In this document: in pieces, positions 26,018-34,981 of the stretch
How positions within the stretch are numbered: position 1 is the first letter of the stretch
Layout of the letters: the number at the start of each line of letters is the position of its first letter
NCBI RefSeq assembly: GCF_963974515.1
Contig: NZ_CAXBDD010000029.1
Coordinates: forward strand, 1-42,102
Reading direction: 5' to 3'
From: Sunxiuqinia sp963974515
Lineage (GTDB): Bacteria > Bacteroidota > Bacteroidia > Bacteroidales > Prolixibacteraceae
DNA: 42,102 nucleotides
The notes under the pieces: generated by a model
Told to the model about the DNA's origin: nothing
Database searches by the model: none
Seen by the model: only the letters and a program-made list of their open reading frames with translations
Position numbers and translations under genes: made by a program

Positions 26018-26308
26018 TTAAATATTACTGTAAAAATCAATTGTATCTCCTTCTACCAATGTAATCACAGCTTTTTTGTAAGCTGAAGTTTTTCCCTTAA
26101 TGACCCCTGCTTTGGTATAGCGGCTTTTATTCTTGCCTCCATAAATCATGGTATTAACGGAAGTTACACCTACATTGTACAGTTCTTCAACTGCTTTCTT
26201 AATTTCCTGTCTGCCCGCATCTTTACGAACGACAAATCCATAACGGTTGAACTTTTCGCCCTGTTCCGTCATCTTTTCTGTTACTATGGGTTTTATCAAA
26301 ATATCCAT
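26018..26308 (-). CDS. rplW: 50S ribosomal protein L23
   Basis: A 96-residue L23 at the exit tunnel, docking site of trigger factor and SRP. IKPIVTEKMTEQGEKFNRYGF and the EIKKAVEELYNVGVTSVNTM block are diagnostic. It lies 12 nt after rplD. Confidence 0.98.
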   Translation of the reverse strand: MDILIKPIVTEKMTEQGEKFNRYGFVVRKDAGRQEIKKAVEELYNVGVTSVNTMIYGGKNKSRYTKAGVIKGKTSAYKKAVITLVEGDTIDFYSNI

Positions 26309-26320
26309 TATTTATCCCCC

Positions 26321-26950
26321 TTAAATCTTAAACTGTTCTTCGATTTTGCCTACCGAACTTTCAAAAAAGATCACCTTGCTAGCGTTCATTATCTGATAAG
26401 TGCTTAATTCTGAAGCAGTTACAACAGAAACACCGTCTAAATTTCTGGAGGACAAATATATATTTTTATTTTCGTCCGGTAAAACGAAAAGAGACTTTTT
26501 ATTGGTAATTTTCAGATTATTACTGAGTGCTACCATCTCCTTTGTTTTCGGAACTTCCAGGCTGAAATCCTCCAAAATCAAAATATCGCTTGCCTTGGCT
26601 TTGTAACTCAATGCTGACTTACGCGCCAACGCTTTTACTTTTTTATTCAATTTGAAGCCATAGTTTCTTGGACGAGGTCCGAAAACACGACCACCACCAC
26701 GGAAAAGTGGAGATTTGATGCTCCCGGCACGTGCTGTACCGGTACCTTTTTGCTTTTTAATTTTTCTTGTGCTTCCAACAACTTCACCACGTTCGGTTGC
26801 AGAATGAGTTCCTTGACGCTTGTTGGCCAGGTACTGTTTTACATCAAGATAAATCGCATGGTCGTTTGGCTCGATACCGAAGATTTGGTCTTCTAAACCA
26901 ACCATTCTTCCGGTTTCTTTTCCTGTTTTATCTAATACTTGTACTTCCAT
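26321..26950 (-). CDS. rplD: 50S ribosomal protein L4
   Basis: A 209-residue L4. The tunnel loop (KKQKGTGTARAGSIKSPLFRGGGRVFGPRPRNY, residues about 66-98) is intact, followed by NKKVKALARKSALS. Its ATG overlaps the rplC stop as TAATG. In E. coli L4 represses the S10 operon; whether it does here cannot be seen. Confidence 0.99.
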   Translation of the reverse strand: MEVQVLDKTGKETGRMVGLEDQIFGIEPNDHAIYLDVKQYLANKRQGTHSATERGEVVGSTRKIKKQKGTGTARAGSIKSPLFRGGGRVFGPRPRNYGFKLNKKVKALARKSALSYKAKASDILILEDFSLEVPKTKEMVALSNNLKITNKKSLFVLPDENKNIYLSSRNLDGVSVVTASELSTYQIMNASKVIFFESSVGKIEEQFKI

Positions 26951-27567
26951 TACTGATTAATTATTACAAATGATCCTTTTGCGCCAGGAATTGATCCTTT
27001 AACAACTAATAGGTTACTTTCAGGAATGACTTTCAAAACCTTCAGGTCTTCAATTGTCTTTTGCGCGCCACCGGTCCGACCAGCCATGCGCATTCCTTTA
27101 AATACTCTGGAAGGGTAAGAAGAGGCACCAAGCGAACCAGGAGCTCTCAGACGGTTGTGCTGACCGTGAGTGGCATCGCCCACCCCACGGAAGTTGTAAC
27201 GCTTCACAACGCCCTGAAAACCTTTTCCTTTGGTTATGCCGGTTATATCAACCCAACTACCTTCTTCGATTACATCAACAGTAATGGTATCACCAAGTTT
27301 GTAATCTTTTTCGAAGTCTTGAAACTCGACGACTTTGCGCTTTGGATCGGTTCCAGCTTTCTGGAAATGACCAAATTCAGCTTTGGTGGTGTTTTTTTCT
27401 TTCTTATCACCAAATGCTAGCTGAAAAGCGTTGTAGCCATCGGTTTCTGCCGTTTTCACTTGTGTGACAACACAAGGTCCGGCTTCAATCACAGTGCATG
27501 GAATATTTTTTCCCTCAACACTGAATACGGATGTCATTCCGATTTTTTTACCGATTATTCCTGCCAT
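26950..27567 (-). CDS. rplC: 50S ribosomal protein L3
   Basis: A 205-residue L3. MAGIIGKKIGMTSVFSVEG begins it, GKGFQGVVKRYNF starts the conserved half, and the loop reaching the peptidyl-transferase centre reads SLGASSYPSRVFKGMRMAGR. It lies 21 nt after rpsJ. Confidence 0.99.
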   Translation of the reverse strand: MAGIIGKKIGMTSVFSVEGKNIPCTVIEAGPCVVTQVKTAETDGYNAFQLAFGDKKEKNTTKAEFGHFQKAGTDPKRKVVEFQDFEKDYKLGDTITVDVIEEGSWVDITGITKGKGFQGVVKRYNFRGVGDATHGQHNRLRAPGSLGASSYPSRVFKGMRMAGRTGGAQKTIEDLKVLKVIPESNLLVVKGSIPGAKGSFVIINQ

Positions 27568-27588
27568 TTTTTTTGTTTTTACAGGTTA

Positions 27589-27894
27589 TCAAACTTTAAT
27601 TTCTACTTCAACACCGCTTGGCAATTCAAGCTTCATTAAGGCGTCGATAGTTTTAGCCGTTGAGCTGTAAATGTCGATCAAACGTTTGTATGAAGACAAC
27701 TGAAATTGCTCGCGTGATTTTTTGTTCACGAACGTTGAACGCAACACTGTAAAAACACGGTTGTGGGTTGGAAGCGGAATTGGTCCGCTCACAACTGCAC
27801 CGGTTGTTTTAACAGTCTTGACGATCTTTTCAGCCGACTTGTCCACCAAGTTGTGATCGTACGACTTCAGCTTAATTCTGATCTTTTGACTCAT
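27589..27894 (-). CDS. rpsJ: 30S ribosomal protein S10
   Basis: A 101-residue S10: KIRIKLKSYDHNLVDKSAEK at the start, GPIPLPTHNRVFTVLRSTFV, and the SSYKRLIDIYSSTAKTIDAL end. It starts only 20 nt after the fusA stop, so the S10 group is joined to the str group with no room for a separate promoter except inside fusA. Confidence 0.99.
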   Translation of the reverse strand: MSQKIRIKLKSYDHNLVDKSAEKIVKTVKTTGAVVSGPIPLPTHNRVFTVLRSTFVNKKSREQFQLSSYKRLIDIYSSTAKTIDALMKLELPSGVEVEIKV

Positions 27895-27914
27895 GATGAG
27901 ATAAAATAATTATT

Positions 27915-30026
27915 TTATAATAATTCTACTTTTCCTTGCATTTCCTCAAGTACTTTCACTGCCAATTGCTTTGGCACTTCTTCGTAGTGTGAGAACTCCA
28001 TTGAAGAAGTCGCACGACCTGAAGAAAGTGTTCTCAACACAGTCACGTAACCAAAGATTTCTGAAAGTGGCACCGTGGCTTTAATGACCCTGGCTCCCGC
28101 TTTTTCATGCATCCCGGCTACTTGTCCGCGTCGACGGTTCAAGTCACCAATAATATCACCCATGTATTCTTCAGGGGTTACAATCTCAGACTTCATAATT
28201 GGCTCAAGCAATTTCGGGCCAGCTTTTGAAGCTGCGCTCTTGAATGCCTGACGGGCACAGATTTCGAATGACAACTGGTCAGAGTCAACGGCGTGGAATG
28301 AACCATCCAGCAACTCAACCTGCAAACTATCCAGCTGGAATCCAGCCAACGGACCGTTCAACATCGCTGTTTGGAAACCTTTTTGTACAGAAGGAATAAA
28401 TTCTTTCGGAATCCGTCCTCCTTTTACACTGTCAATAAATGTCAACCCTTCTTTGCCTTCTTCAGCAGGACCAACCTTAACAATGATATCAGCGAATTTA
28501 CCACGACCACCCGATTGCTTTTTGAATACCTCGCGCAATTCAACTGTTTGGCTAATGGCTTCTTTGTAAGCAACCTGAGGTTTACCCTGGTTACATTCAA
28601 CTTTGAATTCACGTTTCAAGCGGTCGATGATAATTTCGAGGTGAAGCTCACCCATACCACGGATAACCGTTTGGCCCGATTCTTCGTCAGTGTTTACCTT
28701 GAATGTTGGATCTTCTTCGGCCAGTTTAGCCAATCCCATTCCAAGTTTATCTAAGTCTTTTTGCGTTTTTGGCTCCACGGCGATACCAATTACCGGCTCC
28801 GGAAAATCCATGCTCTCCAGCGTAATCGGGTGTTTCTCAGAACACAAGGTATCCCCTGTACGAATATCTTTGAAACCTACTGCGGCACAAATATCACCCG
28901 CTTCGATCACATCTTTCGGGTTTTGCTTGTTGGAGTGCATTTGGTAAAGACGGGAGATCCGTTCTTTTTTACCTGTTCTCGTATTGTAAACTGTAGAACC
29001 AGCATCAATCTTCCCGGAGTACACTCGGATAAAGCACAAGCGGCCAACATATGGGTCGGTAGCAATTTTAAAAGCCAAAGCAGCCAAAGGCTCCTCATCA
29101 TCTGCATGACGAATCACTTCTTTACCTGTATCAGGATTGATGCCAATCAATTCGCCTTTATCAAGCGGGCTTGGCAAAAATTCAACAACGGCATCCAACA
29201 AACGCTGCACCCCTTTGTTTTTAAACGCTGATCCGCACATCATTGGAACAATAATTTGCTTCAGCGTTCCCTGGCGAATCACAGAACGCAACTCATCGGG
29301 AGTAATTGATTCCGGATCGTCGAAATAACGTTCCATCAGCGCGTCGTCAAGTTCAGCAACTGATTCAACCATTTTTTCGCGGTATTCTAAAGCGAGCTCC
29401 ATCAAGTCGGCAGGAATTTCCTCCAAACGGTAGTCTACGCCCAATGTTTCATCTTCATACCAACGAATGGCTTTCATTTCAATGAGGTCAATCACACCTT
29501 CGAATTTCTCTTCGGCACCGATTGGAATTTGAATTGGAACCGGGTTGGCCCCCAATTTTTCACGAACTTCGCCAACTACATTAAAGAAGTCAGCACCTGA
29601 ACGGTCCATTTTATTAACGAAACCAATTCGTGGGACACCATATTTTTCGGCCTGACGCCAGACTGTTTCCGACTGAGCCTCAACACCACTAACCGCGCAA
29701 AACAAAGCTACAGCACCATCCAGAATACGCAATGAACGCTCTACCTCAACAGTAAAGTCAACGTGTCCCGGAGTATCGATGATGTTAATTTTATAATCCT
29801 TTTCAGCATGTTTCCAGAAGGTAGTTGTTGCAGCCGAAGTAATCGTAATACCCCGTTCCTGCTCTTGCTCCATCCAGTCCATCGTGGCAGCACCGTCGTG
29901 TACCTCTCCAATTCGGTGCGTAATTCCGGTATAATACAGGATACGCTCCGATGTCGTGGTTTTACCGGCATCAATGTGAGCCATGATGCCGATGTTTCTT
30001 GTATATCTTAAATCTTTTGTTGCCAT
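27915..30026 (-). CDS. fusA: Elongation factor G (canonical)
   Basis: A 703-residue translocation GTPase. The G domain has AHIDAGKTT (P-loop), the switch-I block EQERGITITSAATT, DTPGHVDF with the catalytic His, and NKMD. Domain IV has the SFHAVDSDQLSFE region, and domain V ends with the TVLRTLSSGRATSSMEF block. It lies in the str operon between rpsG and rpsJ. It is the standard against which the altered paralogue at 35347-37503 should be compared. Confidence 0.98.
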   Translation of the reverse strand: MATKDLRYTRNIGIMAHIDAGKTTTSERILYYTGITHRIGEVHDGAATMDWMEQEQERGITITSAATTTFWKHAEKDYKINIIDTPGHVDFTVEVERSLRILDGAVALFCAVSGVEAQSETVWRQAEKYGVPRIGFVNKMDRSGADFFNVVGEVREKLGANPVPIQIPIGAEEKFEGVIDLIEMKAIRWYEDETLGVDYRLEEIPADLMELALEYREKMVESVAELDDALMERYFDDPESITPDELRSVIRQGTLKQIIVPMMCGSAFKNKGVQRLLDAVVEFLPSPLDKGELIGINPDTGKEVIRHADDEEPLAALAFKIATDPYVGRLCFIRVYSGKIDAGSTVYNTRTGKKERISRLYQMHSNKQNPKDVIEAGDICAAVGFKDIRTGDTLCSEKHPITLESMDFPEPVIGIAVEPKTQKDLDKLGMGLAKLAEEDPTFKVNTDEESGQTVIRGMGELHLEIIIDRLKREFKVECNQGKPQVAYKEAISQTVELREVFKKQSGGRGKFADIIVKVGPAEEGKEGLTFIDSVKGGRIPKEFIPSVQKGFQTAMLNGPLAGFQLDSLQVELLDGSFHAVDSDQLSFEICARQAFKSAASKAGPKLLEPIMKSEIVTPEEYMGDIIGDLNRRRGQVAGMHEKAGARVIKATVPLSEIFGYVTVLRTLSSGRATSSMEFSHYEEVPKQLAVKVLEEMQGKVELL

Positions 30027-30056
30027 GTTAATAAACCAATATTCTAATCCTTATAT

Positions 30057-30082
30057 AAAAAAATGAACCAATTGAATGGTTC
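30057..30082 (-). terminator. Terminator-like hairpin between rpsG and fusA (possible attenuator)
   Basis: Three nt after the rpsG stop codon, the minus strand has a 6-bp perfect stem (GAACCA/TGGTTC, 30082-30077 with 30070-30065) and an inner T-A pair, followed by A and seven T (30063-30057). It has the form of an intrinsic terminator but lies inside the str operon, so it is more likely partial termination than an operon end. Confidence 0.5.
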
Positions 30083-30085
30083 TTT

Positions 30086-30562
30086 TTAAAACCTAAAGTG
30101 TGCGAATGCACGGTTTGCTTCAGCCATCCGGTGTGTATCTTCTTTCCGTTTGACAGCGCCTCCTTCATTATTGTATGCAGCCTGAATTTCAGCAGCCAAC
30201 TTGTCTGCCATAGACTTTCCGGAGCGCTTACGAGCAAATAGGATTAAGTTTTTGATAGAAACTGCCACTTTTCTTTCGGGACGAATTTCCATGGGAACCT
30301 GGAAGGTAGCACCTCCAACGCGGCGGCTTTTTACTTCTACTGCCGGAGTAATATTCTCCAAGGCTTTTTTCCAGATGTCGAGTGAAGTTAGCTCATCGTT
30401 TTTCATACGTGAATCAACGATATCAAGAGCATCGTAGAAAATTTGGTAAGCAACGGTCTTTTTACCGTGCTGCATCATGTCGTTCACAAATCGTGTAACA
30501 AGAACGTCGTTAAATTTAGGATCGGGTAAGATAATCCTCTTCTTTGGTTTCGATTTTCTCAT
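30086..30562 (-). CDS. rpsG: 30S ribosomal protein S7
   Basis: A 158-residue S7, assembly organiser of the 30S head. MRKSKPKKRIILPDPKFNDV begins it; FVNDMMQHGKKTVAYQIFYD and the GGATFQVPMEIRPERK motif are canonical. It lies 121 nt from rpsL, an unusually wide gap for this pair, holding a 16-bp palindrome. Confidence 0.99.
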   Translation of the reverse strand: MRKSKPKKRIILPDPKFNDVLVTRFVNDMMQHGKKTVAYQIFYDALDIVDSRMKNDELTSLDIWKKALENITPAVEVKSRRVGGATFQVPMEIRPERKVAVSIKNLILFARKRSGKSMADKLAAEIQAAYNNEGGAVKRKEDTHRMAEANRAFAHFRF

Positions 30563-30622
30563 CGTATTTCTTCTTTAGTGTTATTCGAATTGGTTGTCTA
30601 ATCGATTTGGAGCTTCAGTTCA

Positions 30623-30638
30623 TCCCGATCTATCGGGA
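30623..30638. repeat. Short palindrome in the rpsL-rpsG gap
   Basis: TCCCGAT and ATCGGGA face each other across a 2-nt loop (7-bp perfect arms). It forms a small hairpin in the untranslated spacer of the ribosomal mRNA. Palindromes of this type recur in several Bacteroidota genomes as I recall; only one copy was seen here. Confidence 0.6.
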
Positions 30639-30683
30639 CTCATTTACTCAACCAAACCACTATAAAGCGGTCAATTCACAAAT

Positions 30684-31058
30684 TTATTTTTTCGGTCTTT
30701 TCGTACCGTATTTAGAACGTCTCTGTGTGCGTCCTTCAACACCTGCAGTATCCAATGCACCGCGCACCAAGTGGTAACGAACCCCAGGCAAGTCTTTTAC
30801 CCTGCCGCCGCGCACCAACACGATGGAGTGCTCTTGCAAGTTATGGCCTTCACCCGGAATGTAGGCATTCACTTCTTTTTGGTTGGTCAACCTCACCCTG
30901 GCCACTTTACGCATGGCTGAGTTTGGTTTTTTAGGTGTCGTCGTGTAAACACGAACACAAACACCTCGTTTTTGAGGACAGGCATCCAAAGCACGAGACT
31001 TACTTTTCTCTACTTGTACGGTGCGTCCTTTTCTTACTAATTGTTGAATCGTTGGCAT
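30684..31058 (-). CDS. rpsL: 30S ribosomal protein S12
   Basis: A 124-residue S12, the decoding-centre protein. MPTIQQLVRKGR begins it. The TTPKKPNSAMRKVARVRL block and GGRVKDLPGVRYHLVRG carry the lysines that are changed in streptomycin-resistant mutants; here both have the usual wild-type form. It is the first gene of the superoperon, behind two promoters. Confidence 0.99.
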   Translation of the reverse strand: MPTIQQLVRKGRTVQVEKSKSRALDACPQKRGVCVRVYTTTPKKPNSAMRKVARVRLTNQKEVNAYIPGEGHNLQEHSIVLVRGGRVKDLPGVRYHLVRGALDTAGVEGRTQRRSKYGTKRPKK

Positions 31059-31101
31059 ACAACTATTTAATTAATCATTAATATTTTTGCAAAATGGACT
31101 G

Positions 31102-31130
31102 CAAAGGTATTGAAAATTCAATAAAATCAA
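31102..31130 (-). promoter_or_regulatory. Promoter P1 of the str-S10-spc-alpha superoperon
   Basis: Minus strand: TTG (31130-31128), 18 nt, TACCTTTG (31109-31102), matching the Bacteroidota consensus. Transcription would begin near 31095, 37 nt before the rpsL ATG. Confidence 0.7.
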
Positions 31131-31175
31131 TGCGTTCCCACTGCGTTTTTGACAGAATCCTCCAAAAACGGCAGG

Positions 31176-31204
31176 CAAAAGTACTAATTTTCAGAAAATA
31201 ACAA
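31176..31204 (-). promoter_or_regulatory. Promoter P2 of the superoperon, tandem upstream copy
   Basis: Minus strand: TTG (31204-31202), 18 nt, TACTTTTG (31183-31176). Same spacing as P1 and 74 nt upstream of it. Transcription would begin near 31169, giving a leader of about 111 nt. Confidence 0.65.
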
Positions 31205-31254
31205 TAGCTTTCACTACTGTTTTTTCTTTTTTTTCAGATAATTAAACAAAGGTC

Positions 31255-32565
31255 TCAATTTGCTCCGGTTACCTTTTCCTTCAAAATTGATTTGATTGGA
31301 TTGAAGAAACGTTGGATCAGGCGAAGGTCTTCGGTAATAATCTCAGCGTCACCTTTCATTTCCTGACTAAAATTTAGCGGGATGTCGTAGTTTGTTTTCA
31401 AATTTTGGGGAAGATCAATCTCTGCGATGTAGTTGTCGTTTGAAGGCACCAGCGAAATCGACTTGACCGATCCGCGCACCATGCCATACTCCATGTAGGG
31501 AAAATTGTCGAAACGAATATTTACGACCTGCCCGGCCTTTACTTTTCCGGCACCACGCAGCGGCAATGTTACCCGGCCAATAATTTTGCTTTCACTCTCG
31601 GGAACAACTGTAAAAACAATGTCATCGCTTTTTACCTGTTGATTTTTGCTCCAAAAATTGGTGAACGTAACCTGCCCTTCAATAGGTGTTTTCAGCACAA
31701 ACGCTTGATTCCAGTATGTCAGTCGGCTTTTTAGCACATTCAGGGCCTCAATCAACTGCGATTGCAACTGGCGCTTTTGATCCTCAAACTCCTTTTCAGC
31801 TCCTATAATTTCCTGCTGCAGCTGAATAATCTCCTTCTGCGTTTCGGCCAGGTTAGTCCGTGCTCCGTTAAACGTGTATTTCTTCTGAAGCAAAGCCGAC
31901 TCCGACGCTTTGTAGTCCACCAGCGAAAGTACCTCACGCACATACAAGCCCGAATCGCGCTTAAACTGTTCGTAGGCGATCTCGTATTCATTCTCCAGGA
32001 TCTGGCGCTGGGTCCACAACCGATCGTAGTATATTTTCTGCATGTGCTCCTGTTCGCGCAACGAAGCAATCTTTTGCGGATAGAAATTCAGCCGTATAAA
32101 ACTGATGTAATTATTATACAGGCGTAAGAAGGAAGAAAAGTCGGCCTGAATATCACCCAGCCGAAAGTCCGGCTTCAGTACTTTATAATATAAGGTATCA
32201 AAGGTGATGAAAAAACCCTCCAGCGATTCGAGTTCCTTTTCCAGCCTGAACACATCCTCATAATCGGCAGCATTTTCAAGAATCGCGATCAATTGATCCT
32301 TTCTTACCGTATCATTGTCCTGCACAAATAAGTGGTCAATTTTTCCGGTATTGCGTGCTACAATGTGGGCGGGTGGATTCTCCGAAAGCACCACAATACG
32401 CGCCCGGATAATATCGGGATAATGGAAAACCCAAGAGCCCAGCAGCAGAAGCACCACGAAAATCAGGATCATGGTCAGTCCGCTGCGCAACAACCACGAT
32501 GGCGATTTTCCGATGATCTCTTGCACCTCGTCACTTCTGATTTCTATGTTGTCGTTTTGCGGCAT
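31255..32565 (-). CDS. HlyD-family membrane-fusion adaptor of a type I / C39 exporter
   Basis: A 436-residue adaptor. One N-terminal membrane helix (about residues 29-48) is followed by a biotinyl-lipoyl half-motif (about 70-95, TGKIDHLFVQDNDTVRKDQLIAIL), a long alpha-helical coiled-coil region (about 100-270) and the second lipoyl half plus beta-barrel (TPIEGQVTFTNFW, GRVTLPLRGAGKVKAGQVVNI). Such proteins connect an inner-membrane ABC exporter to an outer-membrane TolC-type channel. It follows the C39 ABC transporter gene by 134 nt on the same strand, so the two should form one machine. No TolC gene is in the window. Confidence 0.88.
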   Translation of the reverse strand: MPQNDNIEIRSDEVQEIIGKSPSWLLRSGLTMILIFVVLLLLGSWVFHYPDIIRARIVVLSENPPAHIVARNTGKIDHLFVQDNDTVRKDQLIAILENAADYEDVFRLEKELESLEGFFITFDTLYYKVLKPDFRLGDIQADFSSFLRLYNNYISFIRLNFYPQKIASLREQEHMQKIYYDRLWTQRQILENEYEIAYEQFKRDSGLYVREVLSLVDYKASESALLQKKYTFNGARTNLAETQKEIIQLQQEIIGAEKEFEDQKRQLQSQLIEALNVLKSRLTYWNQAFVLKTPIEGQVTFTNFWSKNQQVKSDDIVFTVVPESESKIIGRVTLPLRGAGKVKAGQVVNIRFDNFPYMEYGMVRGSVKSISLVPSNDNYIAEIDLPQNLKTNYDIPLNFSQEMKGDAEIITEDLRLIQRFFNPIKSILKEKVTGAN

Positions 32566-32699
32566 ATTTGTTTTGTTTGGACGCAGATTTTTATGATTTG
32601 GTATGTTTGTTTATGATCTTGTTTTCACTACCCTTTTGTCTCCGTATAAATCATTTTAAATCGTTCGAATCTGTGCCTCCCCCTCCCTGTGTCTAATCA

Positions 32700-34889
32700 C
32701 TAACTTCCCAGTTCCAGCTGGTTTTTCACCAAATGATAGTACGCCCCTTTGTTCGCTGTCAGTTCAGCATGCGTGCCGAGCTCTACAATCCGCCCCTGAT
32801 CGAGTACCACGATCTGATCGGCATTTTTCACCGTGCTTAGCCGGTGTGCTACCACCACCACTGTCTTTCCTTCATACACGCGGTTCAGGTTTTCCATGAT
32901 CACTTTTTCGTTGTTGGCATCCAGCGCATTGGTTGCCTCATCAAAAAACAGGTAGTCTGGATTTTTATAGATCACCCGTGCAATCAATATTCGCTGTCTC
33001 TGCCCCTGGCTTAGTCCGTGCCCATCCTGCCCGATCTTGGTGTTGTAGCCCAATGGCAAGCTTTCCACAAAATCCTGGATATTGGCCGTTTTCACCGCAA
33101 ACAGCAACTTTTCCTTATCCACATGCTCGTGTCCCACCACAATATTATTCACAATGGTATCCGAGAAAATAAACCCATCCTGCATCACAGCTCCCACTTT
33201 GGTGCGCCACCACTGTTGCGAAAAGTTTTTCAGATCGGTGTCTCCCACACGAATCTTTCCCGAAACCGGCGGATAAAATCCCAGCAGCAGCTTCACCAAA
33301 GTTGTTTTCCCACTTCCACTGGTTCCAACGATCGCCGTCAGTTTTTTCTCCGGAATATTCAAGTTGATCTGGTCCAGCACTTTGGCCGAATGCGGCCCTT
33401 CGTACTGAAAAACCAGGTCGGAGATGACAATGGTGCGCTCGGCTGGCATGGTATTGATGCGCGGATCATCTTTCTTCTCCTCATCGTCTTTCTTGTGAAT
33501 TTCGCCCAACCGCTCCAGGCTGATCTTGGCATCCTGTGCCAAATGCATGAAGTTGATCAAATCGGACAAGGGAGCATTCAGCTGCCCAATGATGTATTGC
33601 ACGGCCAGCATCATCCCCAGCGTCATGTTCCCGTTCAGCACTGCCATGGCCGCCAGCACCGTGATCACAATATTTTTGGTTTCATTGATAAAAACCGAAC
33701 CTGCTTGCTGGTACTGGTCAACAGACAAATTTTGCACGTTGACCCGAAACAATCGCGCCTGAATGCGCTCCCACTCCCAACGCTTTTGCTTTTCGTAGTT
33801 ATTCAGCTTGATTTCCGGCATGCCGTTGATCAACTGGATCAACATGCCCTGGTTTTCGCTCAACTGCGTAAACTTCTTGTAATCGAGTTGCCGCCGCTTT
33901 TGCATGAAGAGGTAGACCCAAATCACATACAACACCGAGCCCACAACAAACACCAGCAAGATTTTCCAACTGTAAATGGCCAGCACAATCCCAAAAATGA
34001 CCAGGTTGAAGAGCGAAAACAGTACGCTGAGGGTTTGCGTGGTCAGAAAGCGCTCAATCCGTCGATGATCCTGGATGCGCTGCATCAGGTCGCCAATCAT
34101 TTTGGTATCGAAAAAGCCGATGGGCAGCTTCATCAACTTAATCAGGAAATCGGAAATAATGGAGATGTTGATCCGGGTACTGATGTGCAACAAAATCCAC
34201 GATCGCACAAAGTCGACCGACATTTTGCCAATGAACAACATCATTTGGGCCGCCAGCACCAGGTAGATAAACCCCAGATCCTGGTTGTTGATTCCCACGT
34301 CGACGATGCTTTGGGTCAGGAAAGGAAAGATGAGCTGGATGATGCTCGCAGCCAGGAAACCGATCATCAGCTGCCCCACCAGGCGTCGGTGCGGCCTGAC
34401 GTATCGCCACAGAAACGCGAAACCCGTTCGGTCGGTCACTTCATCGTCCTGGTCGTAAAATGCCGGCGTTGGCTGCAACATCAGGCAAATACCTTTTTCT
34501 TCGCCGGCCGTCATAGTAGCCAGCCAGTGCTTCTTAAACTCCTGCTCGCCGTATTTCACCAGGCCAAAAGCCGGGTCCGCCACATACACCTTGTCTTTTT
34601 TCACCTCGTACACCACCACAAAATGATTCTGGTCCCAGTGCACGATACACGGCTTGGGAACATCCTTCACCAGTTGGGCGTAGGTAACCTTGGTTCCCAG
34701 GCTTCGCATGCCAATGGCTTCGGCCGCATCGCTGATGCCCAGCAGGGAAACCCCCTCGCGCGAAATGTGCGATTGCTCCCGTAAATAATTCAAATTGAAG
34801 TTGCGCCCGTAAAATTTGGCGATCATCCGCAGGCAGGTCGGCCCGCAATCCATGGCGTCAGGTTGCTTATAATGAGGAAAACGAGGCAT
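32700..34889 (-). CDS. Peptidase-C39-containing ABC exporter (bacteriocin/peptide type)
   Basis: A 729-residue exporter with three parts. The N-terminal C39 cysteine peptidase (1-135) has Gln9, catalytic Cys15 (DCGPTCL), His89 and Asp105, so it looks active. The transmembrane domain (about 165-450) has six hydrophobic segments. The ATPase domain (about 490-729) has Walker A GTSGSGKT (522-529), signature LSQGQ (626-630), LFFDE (647-651) and the AHRLST switch. C39 domains cut leader peptides after a double glycine during export. No leader-bearing precursor gene was recognised nearby. It is divergent from fusA2 across a 457-nt region. Confidence 0.93.
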   Translation of the reverse strand: MPRFPHYKQPDAMDCGPTCLRMIAKFYGRNFNLNYLREQSHISREGVSLLGISDAAEAIGMRSLGTKVTYAQLVKDVPKPCIVHWDQNHFVVVYEVKKDKVYVADPAFGLVKYGEQEFKKHWLATMTAGEEKGICLMLQPTPAFYDQDDEVTDRTGFAFLWRYVRPHRRLVGQLMIGFLAASIIQLIFPFLTQSIVDVGINNQDLGFIYLVLAAQMMLFIGKMSVDFVRSWILLHISTRINISIISDFLIKLMKLPIGFFDTKMIGDLMQRIQDHRRIERFLTTQTLSVLFSLFNLVIFGIVLAIYSWKILLVFVVGSVLYVIWVYLFMQKRRQLDYKKFTQLSENQGMLIQLINGMPEIKLNNYEKQKRWEWERIQARLFRVNVQNLSVDQYQQAGSVFINETKNIVITVLAAMAVLNGNMTLGMMLAVQYIIGQLNAPLSDLINFMHLAQDAKISLERLGEIHKKDDEEKKDDPRINTMPAERTIVISDLVFQYEGPHSAKVLDQINLNIPEKKLTAIVGTSGSGKTTLVKLLLGFYPPVSGKIRVGDTDLKNFSQQWWRTKVGAVMQDGFIFSDTIVNNIVVGHEHVDKEKLLFAVKTANIQDFVESLPLGYNTKIGQDGHGLSQGQRQRILIARVIYKNPDYLFFDEATNALDANNEKVIMENLNRVYEGKTVVVVAHRLSTVKNADQIVVLDQGRIVELGTHAELTANKGAYYHLVKNQLELGS

Positions 34890-34981
34890 AGCACATATTT
34901 ACACCCTAAAAATAAGGGAAATCGGCGTTCGTGCGCCTGACCAACTGTTTAGTTATCCACAATTGTTCGTTAATAGCCTTA

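Noticed and set aside
33018..34784. A 588-codon open frame on the plus strand opposite the C39 exporter
   Set aside because: It lies entirely antisense to a gene with complete peptidase, membrane and ATPase motifs. The product is His/Gln-rich with no recognisable domain, a typical mirror of GC-rich codons.
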